From contig DAOVRB010000063.1 in the NCBI GenBank assembly GCA_030628325.1, positions 1-6,500 of the forward strand: a stretch of 6,500 bases of DNA, in the 5' to 3' direction. The notes below the pieces were generated by a model that was given only the letters and a program-made list of their open reading frames with translations, ran no database searches and was not told the DNA's origin. Positions 1 through 6,007 of this stretch are shown here, piece after piece. The translations under genes were made by a program, and so were the position numbers. The stretch is from Methanomicrobiaceae archaeon (lineage in GTDB: Archaea; Halobacteriota; Methanomicrobia; Methanomicrobiales; Methanomicrobiaceae). Position 1 is the stretch's first letter. The number at the start of each line of letters is the position of its first letter.

Positions 1-486
1 ATGGGAGTAATTGTGCCCATTGTTTTCTTCACCTTCTTTTATGACACTGCCATCGTTTTTGAAGACTGTACTGTGCTTGATTCAATAAAGAGGAGTGTCG
101 AATTTGTGCTGGTAAAATTTGTACAGGTTCTTGGTTTCTTCTTTATTATGATACTGATAGCCGTTGTTATCTTCACAGGTGCAATGATATTGTGGTCTGC
201 AGTCCTTGCCGGGCAGCTTGAACCCTTAACTGCGATGTCACAGGCCGAACTTGAGGTATTTGCACAGAACCCGGACGAATTACTTGCTTTAATCGGGGAA
301 TTTGGCATATACGTCACTGCCCTGATCTACATGGTGTCTGTGGCGGTATTTGTAAATATTCTATATGCATTCAAAGCAGCATTTTACAGGCGTTACGCAC
401 CTGCATCGACTATTTCAAATGTAATTGCTGAGACGACTGAAGTGGGAGAATATGATGAGAAAGGGCGCTGGTACAAGTATACCTGA
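1..486 (+). CDS. Archaeal multi-pass membrane protein, C-terminal part (DUF7847-like), 5' truncated by window edge
   Basis: The visible 161 residues are the C-terminal part of an integral membrane protein of unknown function. Three hydrophobic segments are visible, at about residues 1-20, 44-70 and 100-123. Between the first two is a polar stretch (FEDCTVLDSIKRSVEFV) that matches the pattern 'ivledcsvleAikrSve' I associate with archaeal DUF7847-type membrane proteins. The cytosolic-looking tail ends in GEYDEKGRWYKY, a conserved ending of that group as I remember it. Family members are usually well over 200 residues, and the ATG at position 1 opens directly into a hydrophobic segment with no upstream sequence to judge. 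It is therefore probably an internal methionine, and the true start lies outside the window. The TGA stop is at 484-486. The family assignment rests on recall of motifs; the membrane nature is clear from the sequence. Confidence 0.72.
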   Translation: MGVIVPIVFFTFFYDTAIVFEDCTVLDSIKRSVEFVLVKFVQVLGFFFIMILIAVVIFTGAMILWSAVLAGQLEPLTAMSQAELEVFAQNPDELLALIGEFGIYVTALIYMVSVAVFVNILYAFKAAFYRRYAPASTISNVIAETTEVGEYDEKGRWYKYT

Positions 487-705
487 AGCGTCATTATATA
501 CTCCATTCTATAATTCATAATCTCTGTTTTTGCCCAAAAAGGCGGGTGCTATAACATTTACCTCCGGAGTTAAGGACAACATCCCCACTATTCCATGGCT
601 AGATGAACTTCCTTTGCACCAGTCTGAAAAACTTCCTGTCACCCTGCCCGCCGACCGGCGCATCCTTTTTATTGACTCACCATAGATGTTCTGTCAGGTA
701 TCATC
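487..705. other. Intergenic spacer upstream of the Isf-like gene, with a start-less open stretch
   Basis: No convincing gene lies here. A T5 run at 527-531 could end the upstream transcript. Near the downstream gene, a small GC-rich hairpin (CGCC at 649-652, loop GACC, GGCG at 657-660) is followed by T5 at 666-670. That AT-rich stretch (about 664-674) could be either a weak terminator or a TATA-like box; as a box it would place a transcript start about 10 bases before the ATG at 706. One + frame is open from the stop at 518-520 to the TAG at 683-685. It has no ATG, only a TTG at 530, and reads like protein in its second half (IPWLDELPL, LPADRRILFID). It could be a decayed gene fragment or chance. 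Confidence 0.4.
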
Positions 706-1365
706 ATGAAGATCATCGCACTAAACGGCAGTCCGCACGGGGTGAAAAGCACGACAAAGGTGCTCGTTGACGCTGTCCTTGCAGGGGCAGCTGACGAGGG
801 TGCAGAAGTGGATTACATTGATGTCTGTCAGCTTTTGATTAACTACTGCCAGGGCTGTGGCACCTGCAACCGCACCGGCGTCTGTCCGCAGAAGGATGAC
901 TTCTGGGCACTATTCGCAAAGATGCAGGAGGCAGATGGTATTGTGCTGGCCTCTCCGGTCTATATAGATCTGGTAACAGCCCAGCTAAAGACGGTAATTG
1001 ATCGTATGGCACATCCTATACACTGCATGCTCCTCTCAGGCACGTACGGCTGCTCAGTCTCGACAGCCGGGGCCTCAATGGCCAATGAGGTTGTAGAGTA
1101 TATGAACAACTTCCTTTCTCTGACCGGCGTCAGGATCGTAGGTGGTATCGGTGTGACAATGAGTGAGGGACCTCGTGTATTTGAAGAGAAGATCACTGAG
1201 GCACGCCACCTTGGTGTACGGATTGTTGCGGCTATCGCAGAACAGCAGGTATTCCCTGAACAGGAGGCAGCGTTTGCGAAACAAGCCGCGAAGATGAGAG
1301 AGCTTGTTGATATGAACCGGGATCTCTGGATTGCAGAATATAAATACTGGCAACAGAAGGGGTGA
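706..1365 (+). CDS. Iron-sulfur flavoprotein (Isf-like, NADPH-dependent FMN reductase fold)
   Basis: This 219-residue protein is a probable cytosolic redox protein carrying FMN and one [4Fe-4S] cluster. The N-terminal flavodoxin-like phosphate-binding loop is NGSPHGVKSTT (residues 7-17). A compact cysteine motif C48-x2-C51-x2-C54-x5-C60 follows. Its spacing is the same as that of the four cluster-binding cysteines of Methanosarcina thermophila Isf. The second flavin-contact segment is ASPVYIDLVTAQLKTVIDR (82-100), which in this family lines the isoalloxazine ring and the dimer interface. A conserved T-A-G-A turn lies at 120-123. Length fits the family (roughly 190-220 residues). The ATG at 706 follows a short ribosome-binding-like AGGT (696-699). 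Isf proteins accept electrons from ferredoxin and have been linked to oxygen and peroxide protection; the in vivo partner here is unknown. The gene stands alone, with no ferredoxin or peroxidase gene beside it in the window. Confidence 0.9.
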   Translation: MKIIALNGSPHGVKSTTKVLVDAVLAGAADEGAEVDYIDVCQLLINYCQGCGTCNRTGVCPQKDDFWALFAKMQEADGIVLASPVYIDLVTAQLKTVIDRMAHPIHCMLLSGTYGCSVSTAGASMANEVVEYMNNFLSLTGVRIVGGIGVTMSEGPRVFEEKITEARHLGVRIVAAIAEQQVFPEQEAAFAKQAAKMRELVDMNRDLWIAEYKYWQQKG

Positions 1366-1382
1366 ACGGGTCTTTCCAATAA

Positions 1383-1404
1383 CTAAGATCTAAAGATCTA
1401 AGAT
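1383..1404. repeat. Short AAGAT/AGATCT repeats between convergent gene ends
   Basis: The 46-base gap between the Isf-like gene and the DUF92 gene contains three close copies of AAGAT (1385-1389, 1393-1397, 1400-1404). The first two extend to the palindrome AGATCT. Neither strand has a strong T tract here, so this is not a recognisable archaeal terminator. It may be a simple low-complexity duplication. Confidence 0.4.
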
Positions 1405-1411
1405 ACCCTCC

Positions 1412-2587
1412 CTAAAATAAGTAAAACATCATTGCAAACAGGCCGCCTGTGAGAGTACAGATCAGGTTCGTCCCTGCATTGCCGATTTTCCCGCTGTTTT
1501 CAAGGGTGGCTCCAACAAGGCTGTCTGCTGTTGTCCCTGCAAAACCGGCAGCGGTGCATACTGCAACCATTCCGGGGTCAGCCACATTTAACAGAAATGC
1601 GATCATTCCAATTGCAAATGCGGCACAGATTGCAGCGACCGTGCCTATTATTGTGACCCCTCCGTTTGTTCCACGCGGGACTTCTTTTAATGTTGTAATC
1701 AGATGAGGTCTCTTTCCGGTGACACCTACTTCACTCGCAGCGGTATCTGCTGCGGCAGAGGCCACGCTTCCCAGGAATAGTGCGATGAAGATAACATCCC
1801 CTGTAATGCCATACAGTACTGCTGCAGCAACAGAAACAAGACCGTTTGCAAATACGTTGAAATATCCTCTGACTCCACCGTGTGACTCTGCCACGTTCAG
1901 TCTGATTTTGTTTTTAAACTGATAGCGTGTAAGGGCTGAACCGATGATAAAAAACGTGAGCATTACCAAAAACCAGCGTACATCTGCAAAGACTATCAGC
2001 AGGATGCCAATGAGTGCACCGCTAAAGAGGCCTGAAAGATCTGCGGTCTTTGCCCTGTATGCGAAATAACCAAATGAAAATCCGATTATTATTGCTGTAA
2101 GAAGTATCATGAGGTCGACCTGGTAATTGATTTCGTCAAACAGGTACATTGTCATTGCAACACCAAGGCACTCTATCATCAGGGCATCATAACGGTTACT
2201 AAGGGCAGACTTAAGGAGAACTGCGACAAGGACTCCGGTTATTGCGACCAGAGGTACCACATAACCCAGATATTGCATGACAAGCAGTGAACTGACAGTC
2301 GAAGCTATGATAAAAGCAATATATGATTTTTTAGTTCCTCCGGTAATACGGAATGCAGCTTCACCAAGAACAACGATTACAAGAGTACTGGAAAACACAT
2401 GCAGTGACATTGCTCCGGCGCCATACAGGATTGCAATTATGGTGATGCCGATTGCTGAATATTTTGTTTTCTGTATGAGATAAGTAATACCGCTGATTAA
2501 AATAACAATCAGGGCCAGAATCCAGGGAGGCTGAATATATGGCGCGACTGCAACCCCTATTACTACAAGGGCAGAAATCAACCACAT
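1412..2587 (-). CDS. DUF92 / TIGR00297 integral membrane protein, VTE6-related
   Basis: This is a very hydrophobic protein of 391 residues (397 if the upstream ATG at 2605 is used), with about ten or more likely membrane segments. The C-terminal half carries the DUF92 signatures, in 391-residue numbering: GGVRGYFNVFANG (237-249), ASAAADTAASEVG (276-288), KRPHLITTLKEVPRGTNGG (292-310), and GFAGTTADSLVGATLE (348-363). DUF92 includes plant VTE6, a phytyl-phosphate kinase. By inference the archaeal protein may phosphorylate an isoprenoid phosphate, for example in prenyl-lipid salvage; the substrate is unproven. The N-terminal half (about 1-180) is an extra hydrophobic region beyond the core domain. 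Start choice: AAGGA lies 7 bases before the ATG at 2587, while the ATG at 2605 has no ribosome-binding sequence. A TATA-like box at 2637-2647 would give a leader of about 10-30 bases. The gene converges on the Isf-like gene and diverges from valS. Confidence 0.85.
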   Translation of the reverse strand: MWLISALVVIGVAVAPYIQPPWILALIVILISGITYLIQKTKYSAIGITIIAILYGAGAMSLHVFSSTLVIVVLGEAAFRITGGTKKSYIAFIIASTVSSLLVMQYLGYVVPLVAITGVLVAVLLKSALSNRYDALMIECLGVAMTMYLFDEINYQVDLMILLTAIIIGFSFGYFAYRAKTADLSGLFSGALIGILLIVFADVRWFLVMLTFFIIGSALTRYQFKNKIRLNVAESHGGVRGYFNVFANGLVSVAAAVLYGITGDVIFIALFLGSVASAAADTAASEVGVTGKRPHLITTLKEVPRGTNGGVTIIGTVAAICAAFAIGMIAFLLNVADPGMVAVCTAAGFAGTTADSLVGATLENSGKIGNAGTNLICTLTGGLFAMMFYLF

Positions 2588-2636
2588 ATCCAGGTCCTTA
2601 ATCATTGTATAGAATTCGGGTCTGATTAGTGATTAA

Positions 2637-2647
2637 CTATATTATAG
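2637..2647 (-). promoter_or_regulatory. TATA-like promoter of the DUF92 gene
   Basis: Read on the minus strand this is TATAATATAGT, an AT-rich archaeal TATA-like element. A start about 25 bases downstream would fall near 2615-2618. That gives about 10 bases of leader to the ATG at 2605, or about 30 to the ATG at 2587, which has a ribosome-binding sequence. The sequence is nearly symmetrical, so it could also serve the plus strand. GTGATTA occurs on both sides (2629-2635 and 2655-2661), 26 bases apart, which could be a regulator site. Confidence 0.45.
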
Positions 2648-2806
2648 GACTTACGTGATTACCTCTCTCAAAAAAATATCGTGTATCTTCTTTTTTAATG
2701 TATGGTGGCAAATGTTTTTTTTGAACTAATAGTAAACGAATACCCCCTTTGCAGGGCGGTGTGAAACACGATTCTGCGTTTCCTCTGCAGGGTTCAGATA
2801 CGATTA
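2648..2806. other. Spacer between the divergent DUF92 and valS promoters
   Basis: No coding potential is visible. The left part is AT-rich, with homopolymer runs A7 (2670-2676), T6 (2691-2696) and T8 (2715-2722). The right part (2743-2793) is GC-richer. It holds two copies of TGCAGGG (2750-2756, 2786-2792) and two overlapping small inverted repeats: GTGT-GAA-ACAC (2759-2769) and GAAAC/GTTTC (2763-2767 with 2778-2782). This patch ends about 15 bases before the valS TATA-like box, where an archaeal regulator could bind. No known operator is recognised. Confidence 0.35.
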
Positions 2807-2814
2807 CTATATGA
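2807..2814 (+). promoter_or_regulatory. TATA-like promoter of valS
   Basis: CTATATG-type box centred near 2810, flanked by GATTA on each side (2802-2806 and 2812-2816). Its centre is about 28 bases upstream of the valS ATG at 2839, so transcription would start at or within a few bases of the start codon. No ribosome-binding sequence lies between the box and the ATG (the last bases are ATTTTCGAA). This fits a leaderless mRNA, which is common in archaea. Confidence 0.5.
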
Positions 2815-2838
2815 TTAGAAAAAACAAATATTTTCGAA

Positions 2839-5433
2839 ATGTCTTCATCACAAAATATCCCTAAAAATTATGATCCCAACGAGGTTGAGGAGCGTTGGCT
2901 GAAAATATGGAAGGACGAGGATAATTACTTTGACTATACGTCAGATAAACCACAGTTTATTATTGACACTCCACCCCCGTACCCGACTGGCAACTTTCAT
3001 ATTGGAAATGGTTTTAACTGGTGTTATATTGACTTTATCGCCCGCTATAAGCGGATGAGGGGATATAATGTGATGTTCCCGCAAGGCTGGGACTGCCATG
3101 GTCTTCCTACTGAAGTAAAAGTGGAGGAAACTTATGGCATTACGAAAAATGACGTCTCACGCGGGGAATTCCGGGAAATGTGTCGGCAACTTACTACGGG
3201 AAATATTGAAAAGATGCGGGCGACAATGCGGCGCTGTGGTTTCTCCATTGACTGGAGTAATGAATACATTACCATGCTCCCGAAATATTACGGGAAAACC
3301 CAGTTGTCTTTCCTCAGGATGTTTGAAAAAGGAGACATATACCAGAGTGAACACCCGGTAAATTTCTGCACGCGCTGTGAAACTGCGATTGCTTTTGCAG
3401 AAGTGTCATACGAAGATCGCACTACAAAACTCAATTACTTTGATTTTGACGGCGTGGAAATTGCGACAACAAGACCTGAACTGCTTGCGGCCTGTGTGGC
3501 TGTTGCCGTGCATCCTGACGACAAAAGATACTCTGAACTGAAAGGGCAGACACTTACAGTTCCACTCTTTGAGCATGATGTACCGGTAATTGAAGATGAG
3601 GGCGTTGATCCCTCCTTTGGAAGCGGCGCTGTGATGATATGTACTTTTGGAGACAAGCAGGATGTTTTTTGGTGGAAACAGCACAACCTTGACCTGAGAA
3701 AGGCGATTGACAGACAGGGGCGGATGACTGATATTGCCGCACCATATTCAGGTCTGACTTCAGGCGAGTGTAGGGATCTGATCTTAAAAGATATGAAAGA
3801 ATCAGGTATCCTTCACCGGCAGGAAGAGCTTGAACAGCGGGTTGGAACCTGCTGGCGCTGTAAAACGCCAATAGAGATATTAAGTGAGCGCCAGTGGTTT
3901 GTCAAAGTTCACAGAGATGAGATCCTAAAAACTGCAAACAAAATACACTGGACGCCAAAACACATGAAAACGCGTCTTGAAAACTGGACTTCACAGATGG
4001 AGTGGGACTGGTGTATATCACGCCAGCGTATCTTTGCAACTCCGATCCCTGTGTGGTTCTGTGCAGAGTGCGGGGAGGTTATGCTTCCTGGCGAAGAGCT
4101 CCTGCCTGTTGATCCGACTGTTGACAGACCCGGACACGCATGCCCAAAATGTGGTTCGACTGAATTCACCGGTGAAAAAGATGTGCTGGATACATGGATG
4201 GACTCGTCCATTTCCGTTTTAAATGTGACCGGGTGGGACGGGACAAAAACTCCTGACCTGTTCCCTGCCCAGATCCGCCCACAGGGTCATGATATCATCA
4301 GGACATGGGCGTTTTATACAATTCTGCGCGCTAGTGCATTAACAGGAGAACATCCCTGGGATGATATACTGGTAAACGGCATGGTGCTCGGTGATGACGG
4401 GTTCAAGATGAGCAAGAGCCGCGGGAACATCATTGCTCCTGAAGATATTCTTCTAGATTATGGGGCCGATTCCTTCCGCCAGTGGAGTGCCGGCAGTGCT
4501 GCAACAGGTTCGGATATTCTCTTCACCTGGAAAGATATAGTTGCGGCATCACGTTTCCAGACCAAGATGTGGAATATCTGCAGATTTGTACTGATGCAGC
4601 TTGAAAAGGAAGGCACTCATGAATCTGAAGTGACAGCTCTTGCTGACAGGTGGCTCCTTACACGTCTGTCAGAGACTGTTTCCGAGGTGACTGAAGCGAT
4701 GGATTTGTATCAGTTTGACAGGGCAGTTCGTGAAATTCGTGAGTTCGCGCGGGAAGTGCTGGCAGACAACTACATTGAGCTTGTCAAGGGTCGTCTCTAT
4801 GATGATGGAGATGCGCGCGCGAGTGCGACAACAGCATTGCGAATTGCTCTTGATGCTATATTCCGGATGCTTGCGCCGATTACGCCATTCTTTGCAGAAG
4901 AGTGTTATTACCACCTTACAGGTGAGTCTGTCCATGCGCAGGAATGGGTTGACTTTCATTATGAGGATAAAGCAGGTAAAGAGATGGGTGACCTTCTGAT
5001 CTCTGTTGTTGCAGAGGTCCGCAGATATAAACACGATTCGGGTATGGCCTTAAATGCACCTATGGGTGAAGTGGTTGTATACTCTCAGTCTGATATTGAT
5101 GATGCCAATGATGCGTCATCTGCCCTGAATGCAGATGTGAAGTGGAAAAATGAAACACCGAAACTGGAAAAGGTAATTTCAGGTGTTTCCTTTGATATGT
5201 CCGTAATCGGGCCGAATCTAAGGAACAAAGCAAAGGTGTTTATGGATGCAGTCCGCAATCTGCCTGAAGAAGAACTTCGGAATCCGCCTGCTGCAATTGT
5301 GGTTGATGGTGAAGAGCTTCCGGTTCCCGGGGGTGCTTTTGCACCGGAGTTTACCTATCAGGTGGCAGGAAAGGCAGTGGACATTCTGACAATTTCAGAT
5401 GATGTGATTGTTACAGTCAGGCAGAATTCCTGA
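2839..5433 (+). CDS. valS: Valyl-tRNA synthetase
   Basis: Class Ia aminoacyl-tRNA synthetase that charges tRNA-Val with valine using ATP in the cytosol; 864 residues, typical of archaeal ValRS. In order: the HIGH-type signature in PPPYPTGNFHIGN (45-57, with N in the last place); GWDCHGLPTE (83-92); first zinc-type pair NFCTRC (C177, C180) with a second pair C338/C341; the CP1 editing domain, marked by ATTRPE (209-214) and GSGAVMICTFGDKQD (261-275), which hydrolyses mischarged Thr-tRNA; WCISRQR (391-397); a zinc knuckle C408-x2-C411 with C435-x2-C438; DTWMDSS (451-457); the KMSKS loop (523-527); then the helical anticodon-binding domain (about 600-750), containing LAPITPFFAEE (678-688). The long bacterial-style C-terminal coiled coil is not apparent. 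All active-site motifs are intact. The start has no ribosome-binding sequence but sits just after a TATA-like box. The 3' end overlaps tmk by 17 bases, tail to tail. Confidence 0.97.
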   Translation: MSSSQNIPKNYDPNEVEERWLKIWKDEDNYFDYTSDKPQFIIDTPPPYPTGNFHIGNGFNWCYIDFIARYKRMRGYNVMFPQGWDCHGLPTEVKVEETYGITKNDVSRGEFREMCRQLTTGNIEKMRATMRRCGFSIDWSNEYITMLPKYYGKTQLSFLRMFEKGDIYQSEHPVNFCTRCETAIAFAEVSYEDRTTKLNYFDFDGVEIATTRPELLAACVAVAVHPDDKRYSELKGQTLTVPLFEHDVPVIEDEGVDPSFGSGAVMICTFGDKQDVFWWKQHNLDLRKAIDRQGRMTDIAAPYSGLTSGECRDLILKDMKESGILHRQEELEQRVGTCWRCKTPIEILSERQWFVKVHRDEILKTANKIHWTPKHMKTRLENWTSQMEWDWCISRQRIFATPIPVWFCAECGEVMLPGEELLPVDPTVDRPGHACPKCGSTEFTGEKDVLDTWMDSSISVLNVTGWDGTKTPDLFPAQIRPQGHDIIRTWAFYTILRASALTGEHPWDDILVNGMVLGDDGFKMSKSRGNIIAPEDILLDYGADSFRQWSAGSAATGSDILFTWKDIVAASRFQTKMWNICRFVLMQLEKEGTHESEVTALADRWLLTRLSETVSEVTEAMDLYQFDRAVREIREFAREVLADNYIELVKGRLYDDGDARASATTALRIALDAIFRMLAPITPFFAEECYYHLTGESVHAQEWVDFHYEDKAGKEMGDLLISVVAEVRRYKHDSGMALNAPMGEVVVYSQSDIDDANDASSALNADVKWKNETPKLEKVISGVSFDMSVIGPNLRNKAKVFMDAVRNLPEEELRNPPAAIVVDGEELPVPGGAFAPEFTYQVAGKAVDILTISDDVIVTVRQNS

Positions 5434-6007
5434 TCTCATCTGCAACAAATTTTAAAATTTCTTTTTTTTCTTTTAATGCATCAATTATTACAAATCGTTC
5501 TGGATCCTGTTCTGCCAGTTTAAGATATATTTGCTGGACTTTTTCCAGAATCTCCCTGCGTTCAAAGTGTTCCCTGTGGGTGTTTTTCTGCAGCCGTATG
5601 AGTGCCGCATCAACGGGAATGACTAACAGGAATGTCTTATCAGGCCTTTGTGTCCATGTATCGTGGATAGCTGTCAGCCATTCCAGGGGTTTTTGAATGG
5701 TTCCCTCTAGTGTTACAGACTGGTACGCATAGCGTGAGTCACTAAATCTGTCTGATATAATGATCCTGTCTTCTTTTTCAGCAGGTCTGATCACTTCTGC
5801 CAGGTGGGCGGCATGATCTGCGACAAAGAGAAGTGCTTCGGCGATTGGATCTATTTCCTCAGCAATTCCTCTTCGAACCTGTTCTCCAATCCACGTTGCT
5901 CCGGGTTCGCGTGTGAAAACCGGGTTTAAGTCTGTGAGTTCTGATTTTAGTCCTTCAATTAATGTTGATTTGCCGCACCCGTCAATTCCCTCTATTGTTA
6001 TCAGCAT
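5417..6007 (-). CDS. tmk: Thymidylate kinase (dTMP kinase)
   Basis: Cytosolic P-loop kinase that phosphorylates dTMP to dTDP with ATP, an essential step to dTTP. At 196 residues it has the usual family length. Motifs: P-loop EGIDGCGKST (6-15); TREPG (32-36), the dTMP-binding segment with its conserved arginine; SDRFSDSRYAYQ (85-96), which holds the DR motif and the AYQ nucleobase contact; and a LID-like arginine-rich stretch HREHFERRE (144-152). An in-frame ATG at 6028 would add seven residues, but the ATG at 6007 is preferred. GGAGAGG lies 6 bases before it, and the protein then begins MLITIEGIDG, directly at the first strand before the P-loop. The start overlaps the stop of the upstream HisA/HisF-related gene by 7 bases, so the two are probably co-transcribed and translationally coupled. 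The 3' end overlaps valS on the other strand, and the lysine-rich tail (KEKKEILKF) is where a T-rich valS terminator lies in antisense. Confidence 0.95.
   Translation of the reverse strand: MLITIEGIDGCGKSTLIEGLKSELTDLNPVFTREPGATWIGEQVRRGIAEEIDPIAEALLFVADHAAHLAEVIRPAEKEDRIIISDRFSDSRYAYQSVTLEGTIQKPLEWLTAIHDTWTQRPDKTFLLVIPVDAALIRLQKNTHREHFERREILEKVQQIYLKLAEQDPERFVIIDALKEKKEILKFVADEIRNSA
5462..5474 (+). terminator. Probable oligo-T transcription terminator of valS
   Basis: Starting 28 bases after the valS stop, the plus strand has T8 (5462-5469), C, T4 (5471-5474). Just before it is a perfect 14-base palindrome, AAATTTTAAAATTT (5447-5460). Archaeal RNA polymerase terminates at oligo-T tracts without needing a strong hairpin. 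The tract lies inside the 3' part of tmk, where its complement encodes lysine and glutamate codons. Confidence 0.5.

Noticed and set aside
960..1379. Minus-strand open frame of 139 codons opposite the Isf-like gene
   Set aside because: It lies antisense within a gene with clear motifs, shows no domain-like pattern, and is rich in serine, cysteine and arginine as expected for a shadow frame.
1383..1404. CRISPR-like or mobile-element terminal repeat from the AGATCT/AAGAT copies
   Set aside because: The units are only 5-8 bases, with no spacers, transposase or target duplication.
2743..2838. T-box-like riboswitch or attenuator before valS
   Set aside because: T-boxes are bacterial, no T-box core or specifier stem is visible, and the likely transcript start leaves no leader to fold.
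2839..2880. valS as an isoleucyl- or leucyl-tRNA synthetase
   Set aside because: The order and wording of motifs (GSGAVMICTFGDKQD, WCISRQR, DTWMDSS) and the length fit archaeal ValRS better than IleRS or LeuRS.
3554..4211. Several minus-strand frames opposite the valS editing and catalytic regions
   Set aside because: They are shadow frames with composition typical of antisense reading and no supporting signals.
4669..5034. Minus-strand open frame of 121 codons opposite valS
   Set aside because: It is antisense to the conserved anticodon-binding region of ValRS and has no recognisable motif or ribosome-binding sequence.
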